A stretch of 64,000 bases of DNA from DASYTH01 sp035762905 (lineage in GTDB: Bacteria > Actinomycetota > Actinomycetes > Mycobacteriales > Pseudonocardiaceae): assembly GCF_035762905.1 (NCBI RefSeq), contig NZ_DASUCC010000144.1, positions 1 through 64,000 of the forward strand, read 5' to 3'. Position 1 is the first letter of the stretch. Each line of letters begins with the position of its first letter. A program made the translations under genes and the position numbers. The notes under the pieces are model-generated. The model had not been told where the DNA came from. It saw only the letters and a program-made list of their open reading frames with translations, and searched no databases. Shown here piece after piece: positions 7,658-18,549 of the stretch.

Positions 7658-9169
7658 TCAGGTCGTGAACGGCGCGCCCGCGCCCTCCGCCCGGGTGCGG
7701 CCCTTGCGGCCGGTGACCGAGAGCGGCTCGGCGATGTCCTCCAGCGAGCGGCGTTCGGCGTCCACGGCGCAGAACCGGGCCACCGCGCCACCGGCGATCA
7801 TGAACGTTGCGCCCAGCAGGTAGCCGATGAACAGCGGGAACGGACGCGACCCGTCGCCGATCAACGCGCCGTAGATCACCGGACCGAGCGCCCCGAAGCA
7901 CTGCGCGATGGCGAAGAACACCGCGATCGCCTTGGCCCGCACCTCGAGCGGGAAGATCTCGCTCACCGTCAGGTAGGCGGAGCTGGCTCCGGCCGAGGCG
8001 AAGAAGAAGATCACGCACCAGCAGATCGTCTGCGTGACGGCGTTGAGTGCCCCGGCATAGAACAGGAACGCGCTCACCGCGAGCAGCCCGCCGGACAGGA
8101 TGTAGGTTCCGGAGATCATCGTGCGGCGGCCGATCGTGTCGAACAGCCGGCCGATGGTCAGCGGTCCGGCCAGGTTGCCGACCGCGAACGCGATCAGGTA
8201 GATCGGCGTCATCTCCGCCGGCACCCCGTAGAACTTGCCGAGCACCAACGTGTAGGTGAAGAAGATCGCGTTGTACAGGAACGACTGGCTGATCATCAGG
8301 GAGGCGCCGAGGACCGCCCGGCGCGGATAGTCCCGGAACAGCACCCGGGTCAGCGTGACATAGCCGATCTTCTCCGCCGGCTTGACGTCCATTGCCTTGC
8401 TCTCGTCCACCGGCGGCAGTTCCTGGCCGGAGTCGCGCACCTCCTGCTCGATCATGCTGATCGACTTCTCGGCTTCCTCGTTCCGGCCGTTCATCACCTG
8501 CCAGCGCGGGCTTTCCGGCAGGTTGCGGCGTACCAGCAGGATCACCACGCCGAGCACCGGACCGAGCAGGAAGCCCAGCCGCCAGCCCAGCGACAGGTCG
8601 ACCACGTTGAGCAGGATGAACGTGCCCAGCGTGCCGATGATCGCGCCGGCCCAGTAGGTGCCGTTGACCGCGATGTCCACCCGACCCCGGTACTGGGCCG
8701 GGATCAGCTCGTCGATCGCGGAGTTGATCGCGGCGTACTCACCGCCGATGCCCATCCCGGCGATGAACCGGGTCATGTACAGGAAGAACACCCAGAAGCC
8801 GTCGTTGCCAAGGGTCAGCGCGGTCAGGCCGCTGCCGAACAGGTACACGCCCAGGGTGATCATGAACAGGTTCCGCCGGCCGAGCCGGTCGGACAGGCTG
8901 CCGAACACCAGCGCGCCGACCACCTCACCGGCCAGGTACACCGTCGCCATCAGCCCGACCGCGGTCGAGGACATGTTCAGCGTCTCGGGCTTGGTCAGCG
9001 TCTCCGCCACCGCGCTGGCGACGGTGATCTCCAGGCCATCCAGGATCCAGGCCACCCCCAGGGCGATCACCATGCGGGTGTGGAACTTGGACCAGGGCAA
9101 CCTGTCGATCCGCGCCGGAATCAGGGTGCGCACCACACCGGTTGCCGCCGTGTTGGGTGTTGCCACCAT
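7658..9169 (-). CDS. MFS transporter (sugar/aromatic-acid symporter type)
   Basis: This 503-residue, 12-helix MFS protein carries the DRLGRR motif between helices 2 and 3, RFIAGMGIGGEY in helix 4-5, and the second-half equivalent GRLFDTIGRR. The layout matches the sugar/metabolite-proton symporter branch. A cytoplasmic loop of about 65 residues lies between the halves. GGAGG is placed 8 bases before the ATG. It is the last gene of a leftward cluster with a sodium:solute symporter and a small membrane protein, so it may serve the same carbon source. Substrate cannot be deduced. Confidence 0.9.
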   Translation of the reverse strand: MVATPNTAATGVVRTLIPARIDRLPWSKFHTRMVIALGVAWILDGLEITVASAVAETLTKPETLNMSSTAVGLMATVYLAGEVVGALVFGSLSDRLGRRNLFMITLGVYLFGSGLTALTLGNDGFWVFFLYMTRFIAGMGIGGEYAAINSAIDELIPAQYRGRVDIAVNGTYWAGAIIGTLGTFILLNVVDLSLGWRLGFLLGPVLGVVILLVRRNLPESPRWQVMNGRNEEAEKSISMIEQEVRDSGQELPPVDESKAMDVKPAEKIGYVTLTRVLFRDYPRRAVLGASLMISQSFLYNAIFFTYTLVLGKFYGVPAEMTPIYLIAFAVGNLAGPLTIGRLFDTIGRRTMISGTYILSGGLLAVSAFLFYAGALNAVTQTICWCVIFFFASAGASSAYLTVSEIFPLEVRAKAIAVFFAIAQCFGALGPVIYGALIGDGSRPFPLFIGYLLGATFMIAGGAVARFCAVDAERRSLEDIAEPLSVTGRKGRTRAEGAGAPFTT

Positions 9170-9242
9170 GACGACCTCCAGGGTTAACGACTGCCGGCGA
9201 GGATTCCCAGGTCAGGCCCTGGTAAACGGTCGTCACGCTGCG

Positions 9243-9500
9243 TTATCCGGAAGTGCGTTCCGTGTCGGTGTCGTCGCGGGTCGGCACGGCGAGCGGTCGC
9301 AACCGGGCCCACAGCAGGAACCCGGCCGCGGCGAGCACCATGCAGATGCCCGCCCACAGATTGACGTTGACGCCGGCCGACTTCTCGATGTCCGCGTCGG
9401 AGGTGAAGGCGAGTCCCAGCACGGTGAGCACCAGGCCATACACCCCGATCAGCAGCGCGATGACCAACCGGAGGTCGAACGCGCGGGATGGCGTGGTCAT
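9243..9500 (-). CDS. small two-helix membrane protein, symporter partner
   Basis: This is an 85-residue protein with two hydrophobic segments, roughly residues 11-31 (LVIALLIGVYGLVLTVLGLAF) and 45-64 (LWAGICMVLAAAGFLLWARL). It is encoded 9 bases after the sodium:solute symporter gene on the same strand. Small membrane proteins of this layout commonly follow SSS-family symporter genes and are thought to be accessory subunits. That role is inferred from position. Confidence 0.78.
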   Translation of the reverse strand: MTTPSRAFDLRLVIALLIGVYGLVLTVLGLAFTSDADIEKSAGVNVNLWAGICMVLAAAGFLLWARLRPLAVPTRDDTDTERTSG

Positions 9501-9509
9501 GTCGGCTCC

Positions 9510-11210
9510 CTAGAAGAAGAAGATGTTCATCAGGACGGTGAGGCCGAGCGCGATCCCGGCAAGCAGGGTCGGGTTGCGGTACCAGCCGGCGTCGGCGCCG
9601 GTGGTCTCGTGTTGCCGGTCCGCCTTGGGAGTCAGCGAGTAGACCAGGCCGGCCAACTCGGCGTCCGGTTTGGGGACGGTCCGGTAGGAGACGACGACGC
9701 TGACCGCGATGTCCACCGCGAACGCCAGTCCGGCGCCGACGAACGCCGAGCCCTGCCCGGGCAGCGCCCACACCCCGGACTCGGACAGCACGAACACCCC
9801 GACCGCGGTCAGGATGCCGCTGACCAGACCGGCCCAGCCGGCCGTCGGCGTCATCCGCCGCCAGAACATGCCCAGGATGAACGTGGCGAACAGCGGCGCG
9901 TTGAAGAAGGAGAACAGCTGCTGCAGGTAGTCCATCAGGTTCGTGTAGTTGGCCGCGATGAACGCGGTGCCGATCGCCAGGATCGTCGCCCCGGCGGTGA
10001 CCATTCGGCCGAACCGCAGGTAGTAGCCGTCCGGCCGGTCCTTGACGAAGTAGTCCTGCCAGATGTCGTAGGTGAACACGGTGTTGAACGAGCTGAGGTT
10101 GGCCGCCATGCCGGCCATGAACGAGGCCAGCAGGCCGGCGATGGCCACCCCGAGCATCCCGTTGGGCAGCAGGTCGCGCATCAGCAGCAGCAGCGCGTCG
10201 TTGAACGTGGCTCCGCTCGGCGCGGCCTGCTCGGCCAGCAGCGCCTCCTTGTTCTCCCCGGCCAGTTCCGCGACCGACACCCCGGCGACCATGCCCGGGA
10301 TGATCACCAGGAACGGCACGAAGATCTTCGGAAACGCGCCGATGATCGGCGTGCGCATGGCCGCGGACATGCTGCGGGCCGCCATGGCGCGCTGCACCTC
10401 GACGAAGTTCGTCGTCCAGTAACCGAACGAGAGGACGAACCCGAGCCCGAAGACCAGGCCGAGCACGGAAAGGAAGTTGCTGCCGAACCCGGTGAGCTGG
10501 TTGCCCGGCCAGGTGTGCACCTGCGCCGGGTCGGACACCCGGTCGACCAGACCCTGCCAGCCGCCCACTTTGTACAGCCCGATGAGGGTCAGCGGCAGCA
10601 GCGCGGCCACGATGACGAAGAACTGCAGCACCTCGTTGTAGATGGCCGCGGACAGCCCGCCGAGCGCGGTGTAGGTCAGCACGATCGCCGCGGCCACGAT
10701 CACCGAGACCCAGATCGGCCAGCCGAGCAGCAGGTCGATCACGCTGGCGAGCAGGAACAGGTTGATCCCGGCGATGAGAATCTGGGCCGTGGCGAACGAG
10801 ATCGCGTTCACCAGGTGCGCCGGCTTGCCGAACCGCCGCAACATGAACTCCGGCACGCTGCGCACCTTGGAGCCGTAGTAGAAAGGCATCATCACGATGC
10901 CGAGGAACAGCATCGCGGGCACCGCGCCGATCCAGAAGTAGTGCGCGGTCGGCATCCCGTACTGCGCCCCGTTCGCCGACATCCCCATGACCTCGATGGC
11001 CCCCAGGTTGGCCGCGATGAACGCCAACCCGGTCACCCACGCCGGCAACGACCGTCCAGACAGGAAGAAGTCGAGACTGGTCGACACCTGCCGCCGCGCC
11101 ACGTACCCGATCCCCAGAACCAGCACGAAATAGAACCCCACCAACGCGTAATCCACCGCGTTGGCATCCAACTGCACATCAGCCTCGGCCAGCACGTACA
11201 ACCCACTCAC
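9510..11210 (-). CDS. sodium:solute symporter (SSS family)
   Basis: This 566-residue protein has about 14 predicted membrane helices. It has SSS family signatures such as SGRSLPAWVTGLAFIAANLGAIE near the second helix, and a sugar-symporter-like YYGSKVRSVPEFMLRRFG. It resembles the vSGLT/sugar branch rather than the proline or pantothenate branch, but the substrate is not certain. The reading frame opens with GTG immediately after GGAG, so an internal GTG a few codons later may be the true start. It heads a leftward cluster with a small membrane protein and an MFS transporter. Confidence 0.9.
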   Translation of the reverse strand: MSGLYVLAEADVQLDANAVDYALVGFYFVLVLGIGYVARRQVSTSLDFFLSGRSLPAWVTGLAFIAANLGAIEVMGMSANGAQYGMPTAHYFWIGAVPAMLFLGIVMMPFYYGSKVRSVPEFMLRRFGKPAHLVNAISFATAQILIAGINLFLLASVIDLLLGWPIWVSVIVAAAIVLTYTALGGLSAAIYNEVLQFFVIVAALLPLTLIGLYKVGGWQGLVDRVSDPAQVHTWPGNQLTGFGSNFLSVLGLVFGLGFVLSFGYWTTNFVEVQRAMAARSMSAAMRTPIIGAFPKIFVPFLVIIPGMVAGVSVAELAGENKEALLAEQAAPSGATFNDALLLLMRDLLPNGMLGVAIAGLLASFMAGMAANLSSFNTVFTYDIWQDYFVKDRPDGYYLRFGRMVTAGATILAIGTAFIAANYTNLMDYLQQLFSFFNAPLFATFILGMFWRRMTPTAGWAGLVSGILTAVGVFVLSESGVWALPGQGSAFVGAGLAFAVDIAVSVVVSYRTVPKPDAELAGLVYSLTPKADRQHETTGADAGWYRNPTLLAGIALGLTVLMNIFFF

Positions 11211-11290
11211 CTCCAGAGCCCATACTCAGTAAGGAGAGCACGAGTGATCACGTCTCGCTGGACACGAGCGCACCGGCGGGCGATGGGCGG

Positions 11291-11596
11291 TCAGGCCGGC
11301 CGCGGCGAGTCGACCAGTTCGATGCCGAGCGCGACGACGCCGAGCGCTTCTCGTTTGGGGGGATAGATCTGGCGGATGTTCGTCAGCTGCTCCGTGCGCG
11401 TCGCCAGTGGGTTGACCGAGCGGACATCCTCGTCGTCGAACATCTCTTCGAAACTGCGGTAGTGGGCAACCCGGGTGACCCGGGTCAGGACTCCGTCGCC
11501 CTGACACCGGAATCGGATCAGCGCACCCACGTTGATCTTCTTCCGACTGGAGTCGTTGACGCGGATCTCGGTCGTCTTGCGATGGGTCGTCCTCCC
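11291..11596 (-). pseudogene. ASCH-domain protein, 5'-truncated
   Basis: The frame encodes most of an ASCH (RNA-binding-type) domain: RKTTEIRVND, then INVGALIRFRC, VLTRVTRV, FEEMF and YPPKREALGVVALGIEL. A stop codon at 11597-11599 cuts the frame just before RKTTEIRV. No ATG, GTG or TTG occurs in frame until GTG 11530, which would skip that strand. The first 15 or so residues expected in ASCH proteins are not found in any frame upstream. It therefore looks like a decayed gene, although a shortened product from GTG 11530 (79 residues) cannot be excluded. Confidence 0.55.
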
Positions 11597-11675
11597 TCAT
11601 GGCCGGCAGCCGAATCGCGTACGCCACGCTGGCCAGCGGATGTTGGATCGGGTTGTCGCCTGGTTGGGTGAAGGT

Positions 11676-11697
11676 GGGGGAGGGGTGGGCGTCGGGG
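11676..11697 (+). other. potential G-quadruplex
   Basis: Four G-runs lie within 22 bases: G5, A, G4, T, G3, CGTC, G4. This fits the classical quadruplex pattern with loops of 1, 1 and 4 bases. It lies in the 255-base non-coding stretch between the ASCH remnant and the next gene. The rest of that stretch holds a short AT-rich inverted repeat (GAATT-TAGC-AATTC, 11733-11746) and nothing else I can name. Confidence 0.5.
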
Positions 11698-11851
11698 AGG
11701 AGTTAACCGGGTAGAACCGGTACTTGTAAGGCGAATTTAGCAATTCTTGGCGTGTCGCGGCGGGCGATGTGCTCGTAGGATGGGCTCGCCGCCAACCGGG
11801 TGCTTCCGGCTGGGCCTGCTGTGCGCCACTGCGGTGCGGGAGGGGTGGGTC

Positions 11852-12235
11852 GTGGTGTCGAAGCAACACCGAACGATGGACGTCAAGACGGAACTGCGGA
11901 CGGCGCCGCTGGCCAGGCGGGAGCCCGTCGTGCACCGGCAGCCGGTGCCCGTTCCCGGCCGGTACCTGCGCACGGCGGTGGACAGCGTGCTCGAGCAGCT
12001 GTCCAGTGACCCGGACGTGCAGGTGCTGCACCGGTGCGACGACACGTTGCGCGGGGCGCTCGCCTGGACCGCGGCCGTTGGGGACACCTGCCGGGTTGCC
12101 GCCGCGGTGCACGCCGTGCGGGACGCCCGGCTGCGGCTCGACGCCGAGGACCCGGACCAGGCGCGACTTGCCCTGCTCACCGCGCGGGACGGTCTGCGCC
12201 TGACCATGCCGAGCCCGCGCGCGTCGGCCCGGTAA
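11852..12235 (+). CDS. hypothetical protein upstream of malQ
   Basis: This protein of about 127 residues is unrecognised. The start is taken as GTG 11852, preceded by GGGAGGGG; ATG 11876 in the same frame is an alternative. The N-terminus is polar. The C-terminal 85 residues are predicted helical and Ala/Arg/Asp-rich (TAVDSVLEQL, then VAAAVHAVRDARLRLD and ARLALLTARDGL). There are two cysteines and no membrane segment. It ends 11 bases before malQ, so it may be co-transcribed with the trehalose genes. Confidence 0.65.
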   Translation: MVSKQHRTMDVKTELRTAPLARREPVVHRQPVPVPGRYLRTAVDSVLEQLSSDPDVQVLHRCDDTLRGALAWTAAVGDTCRVAAAVHAVRDARLRLDAEDPDQARLALLTARDGLRLTMPSPRASAR

Positions 12236-12246
12236 ATTCTTGCCGG

Positions 12247-14139
12247 ATGGATGATGAGCTGGGCGCGCTGGCCGGCGCGCACGGAGTCGCCACCTGGTAC
12301 GAGGACACACAGCGCCGCCGCGTCGCGGTCTCCGACGACGTCGTGCGCGCCGTGCTCGCCGAGTTGGGGGTGGACGCGGGCAGCGCACGGGCGGTTCGGG
12401 CCGCGCTGGCCGATACCCGCGCGGACCGCACCGCCGTACCGGACCCGGTGGTGATCAGGCAGGGCGACCGGCCGGAGATGACCGGAGAGCTGACCACCGA
12501 GGACGGCACCGTCCTCGCCGTGCCCGACCGGCTACCCGCCGACCTCCCGCTCGGCTGGCACACGCTGACCACGACGGACCGCGAGATCACCGTCGTGGTC
12601 ACCCCGCGCCGGCTGCCCGCCGTGCCGCCGGCCTGGGGCTGGCAGGTCCAGCTCTACGCGCTGCACTCGGCCGGCACGCAGGGCATCGGCGACCTCGCCG
12701 ACCTGAGCGCGTTCGCCACCGGCTCCGCCGCGCTTGGCGCCGGGGTGCTGCTGGTCAACCCGGTCCAGGCGATCACGCCGAGCACGCCGGTGCAGCGCTC
12801 GCCCTACTCCCCGTCGAGCCGGCGCTTCGCCAACCCGCTCTACCTGCGCGTCCCCGGCGTCGAGCCGGTCCGGCGCCCGGACCTGATCGACTACGACGCC
12901 GTGTGGGCCACCAAGCTGGCCGCCCTTGAGCGGATGTGGGCCGGCCAGCTCACCGTCGCCCGGCTCGATCCCGACCTCAGGGACTTCGCCACGTTCTGCG
13001 CGCTGGCCGAGCGGCACGGTCCGGACTGGCGCAAGTGGCCGGCGGCGCTGCGCCATCCGGGGAACCAGCAGGTCGCCGAGGCGCGGGCCGATCTGGCCGA
13101 CCGGGTGGCCTTCCACGCCTGGCTGCAGTCGCTGTGCGCCGGGCAGCTCGACGACGCCCGGGCGGCGGCGCACCGGGCCGGCATGGCGATCGGCATCGTG
13201 CACGACCTTCCGGTCGGGGTGGACCCGGGCGGCGCCGACGGGTGGGCGCTGCAGGACGTGCTGGCCTCCGAGGTCACCGTCGGCGCCCCGCCCGACCCGT
13301 TCAGCCAGAGCGGCCAGGACTGGAACCTGCCGCCCTGGCGTCCGGACCGGCTGGCCGCCGCCGGTTACCGCCCGTTCCGGGACGTGATCCGCGCGGTGCT
13401 CGCGCACGCCGACGGCATCCGGGTGGACCACGTCGCCGGGCTGTGGCGGCTGTGGTGGATCCCGCCGGGCTACCCGCCGGACCAGGGCACCTACGTGCGC
13501 TACGACGCCGAGGCGCTGGTGGGCATCCTCGCCCTCGAGGCACACCGGGCGTCGGCGATCGTGGTCGGCGAGGACCTCGGGACGGTGTCCGACGAGGTGA
13601 CCGCGACGCTGCACGAGCGCGGCCTGCTCAGCTCGGCGGTGCTGTGGTTCCAGCGCGACCAGGACGCGCCCGGCGAGCCGCTGCTGCCGCCGCGCCGCTG
13701 GCCCCGGGCGGCCATGGCCAGCATCTCCACCCACGACCTGCCCACCGCTGCCGGCTTCCTGCGCGCCGAGCACGTCCGGGTGCGCGCCGAGCTCGGCCTG
13801 CTCACCGACCCGGCCGCCGAGCTGGAGCGGGCCGGGGCGGAACGTGCCGAGTTGCTCGAGCTGCTCGCCGGGCACGGTCTGCTCGACCCGGATCCGACCG
13901 AGGAGGATCTGGTCGTCGCGCTGCACGCGCTGCTCGCCACCGCCGCCAGCACGCTGTTGCTGACCTCTCCGCAGGACGCCCTCGGCGAGCCCCGGCAACC
14001 GAACCTGCCGGGCACGGTCGACGAGTACCCGAACTGGCGGATCCCGTTGCCGGTCACGGTGGACGAGTTGCTCGGCCACCCGGCGGTGCGGCGAGCCGTG
14101 GCGGTCTTGGGCAGGGCCCGCCCGCACGAACTACCGTGA
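12247..14139 (+). CDS. malQ: 4-alpha-glucanotransferase (amylomaltase, GH77)
   Basis: The protein is 630 residues. An N-terminal extension of about 130 residues, typical of actinobacterial and E. coli-type MalQ, precedes the GH77 barrel. The catalytic motifs are clear: the nucleophile Asp in GIRVDHVAGL, the acid/base Glu in VVGEDLGTV, and the transition-state Asp in STHDLPT. The enzyme transfers maltosyl units between malto-oligosaccharides. Directly upstream of treX-treY-treZ, it would recondition short glucans for debranching and trehalose synthesis. ATG 12247 was chosen because the conserved N-terminal domain starts there. Confidence 0.94.
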   Translation: MDDELGALAGAHGVATWYEDTQRRRVAVSDDVVRAVLAELGVDAGSARAVRAALADTRADRTAVPDPVVIRQGDRPEMTGELTTEDGTVLAVPDRLPADLPLGWHTLTTTDREITVVVTPRRLPAVPPAWGWQVQLYALHSAGTQGIGDLADLSAFATGSAALGAGVLLVNPVQAITPSTPVQRSPYSPSSRRFANPLYLRVPGVEPVRRPDLIDYDAVWATKLAALERMWAGQLTVARLDPDLRDFATFCALAERHGPDWRKWPAALRHPGNQQVAEARADLADRVAFHAWLQSLCAGQLDDARAAAHRAGMAIGIVHDLPVGVDPGGADGWALQDVLASEVTVGAPPDPFSQSGQDWNLPPWRPDRLAAAGYRPFRDVIRAVLAHADGIRVDHVAGLWRLWWIPPGYPPDQGTYVRYDAEALVGILALEAHRASAIVVGEDLGTVSDEVTATLHERGLLSSAVLWFQRDQDAPGEPLLPPRRWPRAAMASISTHDLPTAAGFLRAEHVRVRAELGLLTDPAAELERAGAERAELLELLAGHGLLDPDPTEEDLVVALHALLATAASTLLLTSPQDALGEPRQPNLPGTVDEYPNWRIPLPVTVDELLGHPAVRRAVAVLGRARPHELP

Positions 14140-14167
14140 CAGTGCGACTAATTCGAGAGGAGTGCGC

Positions 14168-16296
<2,129 letters not shown>

Positions 16297-16300
<4 letters not shown>

Positions 16301-18549
16301 CGGTGCCGGCCTCCACCTACCGGTTGCAGCTGCACCGGGGGTTCGACCTGGACGCGGCGGCCCGGCTGGTCGGTTACCTGGACCGGCTCGGTGCCGGCGC
16401 GGTCTACACCTCGCCGCTGCTGACCGCCGCGCCCGGCTCCACCCACGGCTACGACGTGGTGGACCCGAGCCGGGTGAACCCCGAACTGGGCGGCGAGCCG
16501 GCCCGGCTGCGCCTGGTGCACGCGGTGCGCCGGTCCGGGCTCGGGTTGGTCGTGGACATCGTGCCCAACCACATGTCGGTGGCGGTGCCGGCGGCCAACC
16601 CGTGGTGGTGGGACGTGCTCGCGCACGGCCGGGAGTCGCGCTACGCCTCGTACTTCGACATCGACTGGGACCGCGGGCCGGTGCTGCTGCCGGTGCTCGG
16701 CGAGGAGCCCGAGCCGGCGGTGGAGGTGCGGGACGGCCGGCTGTCCTACCACGAGCATGAGTTCCCGCTGGCGCCCGGCACCTCGAGCGCCGAGCAGCAG
16801 CACTACCGGCTGGTGTCCTGGCGGCGCGGCAACGCGGAGTTGGGCTACCGGCGGTTCTTCGACATCACCACGCTGGCCGGGGTGCGGGTGGAGGACCATG
16901 ACGTGTTCCGGGCCACGCACGCCGAGCCGTTGCGCTGGGCTCGGTTCGGCGAGTTGGACGGGCTGCGGGTGGATCATCCGGACGGGCTGGCCGATCCCGG
17001 CGGGTATCTCCGCGAGCTGCACGCGGCCACCGGCTGCTGGCTGGTGGTGGAGAAGATCCTCGAGCCGGGCGAGTCGCTGCCCGGGTCCTGGCCGGTGCAC
17101 GGCACCACCGGGTACGAGGCGCTGCGCGCGGTGTGCGGGGTGTTCGTGGATCCGGCGGGGGAGCGGCCGCTGACCGAGCTGGCCGCCGGGTTCGGCCTGC
17201 CCACCGATTTCGCCGCCGTGGAACGGGAATGCCGGCGGCTGGTGGCCACGACCGCACTGGTCGCCGAGGTGCGCCGGATCGCCGCGCTGGTGCCGGCGGA
17301 CCGGGCCGACGCGGCGGTCGCCGAGCTGCTGGCGGCGTTTCGCGTGTACCGGTCGTACCTGCCGGAGGGGCTCGAGCACTGGACCGCGGCGGTGGAGTCG
17401 GCCCGGGCGGCCCGGCCCGACCTGGCCGATATTCTGTCTACAGTGGACAAAGAGGTGCGGGCGGATCCGGGCGGGGAGCTGGCCAGGCGGATCCAGCAGA
17501 CGTCCGGGATGGTGGTGGCCAAGGGAACCGAGGACACCGCGTTCTACCGCTATACCCGGTTCGTTGCGCTGAACGAGGTCGGCGGCGCCCCGGACCGGTT
17601 CGGCGTTGCGGTGGGGGAGTTCCACGCCGCCGCCGCGGCCCGCGACTCCGGCTGGCCGCTCAGCATGACCACCCTGTCCACACACGACACCAAGCGGTCC
17701 GAGGACGTGCGGGCCCGGCTGGCCGTGCTGGCCGAGCTTGCCGGGGACTGGGCCGAAGCGGTGCGCGACTGGTCGGCGCGCCGGCCGCTGTCCGAGGCGT
17801 CGCTGAACCTGCTCGGCTGGCAGTCCCTGGTCGGTGCCTGGCCGATCACCGCCGAGCGGCTGGCCGCGTACCTGGACAAGGCGGCCAAGGAGGCCAAGTT
17901 GCGCACCTCCTGGACCGACCACGACGAGGAGTTCGAGGCGGAGGTGCTGGCCTGGCCGGCGGCGGTGCTCGCGGACCCGGCGCTGTCCGCCGAGGTCGCG
18001 GCGTTCGTCGAGCGGATCAGGCCGGCCGGCTGGTCCAACTCGCTCGGGCAGAAGCTGGTCCAGCTCGCCGGGCCCGGGATTCCCGACGTGTACCAGGGAA
18101 CCGAGCTGTTCGATCTGTCCCTTGTGGACCCGGACAACCGCCGGCCGGTGGACTTCGCCGAGCGGGAACGGCTGCTGGACCGGCTGGAGTCGGGCTGGCG
18201 GCCGGACCTCGACGAGACCGGTGCGGCCAAGCTGCACGTGGTGCGCACCGTGTTGCGGTTGCGGCGGGCCGAGCCCGAGCTGTTCACCGCGTATCGCCCC
18301 GTGTTCGCCGAGGGCGCCGCCGCCGGGCACGCGCTGGCCTTCGCCCGGGGCGCCGGCTTCGACCTGGTCGCGGTGGCCACCCGGCTGCCGGTCGGCCTGG
18401 AGCGGGCCGGCGGCTGGCGGGACACGGTCCTGCCGCTGCCCCCGGGCGACTGGGTGGACCTGCTGACCGGGTCGCCAGTGGGCTCGGTCCGGCTGGCCGA
18501 TCTGCTGGCCCGGTACCCGGTCGCGCTGCTGCGCCGGGGGCGGCCGTGA
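16297..18549 (+). CDS. treY: malto-oligosyltrehalose synthase
   Basis: This 750-residue GH13_26 enzyme is recognised by the N-terminal STYRLQLHRGFDLDAA and by GAGAVYTSPLLTAAPGSTHGYDV. VDIVPNHMSV, DGLRVDHPDG (nucleophile) and LVVEKILEPGE (acid/base) follow. It isomerises the reducing-end alpha-1,4 bond of maltodextrins to alpha-1,1, making maltooligosyltrehalose. The GTG start overlaps the treX stop, and its own stop overlaps the treZ start, so the three enzymes are translationally coupled. Rare-codon words appear twice in this gene (17435-17452 and 18115-18129); see the findings. Confidence 0.96.

Noticed and set aside
8658..11366. Long plus-strand open frame opposite the symporter genes
   Set aside because: It lies against two clear membrane transporters and has no domain signature.
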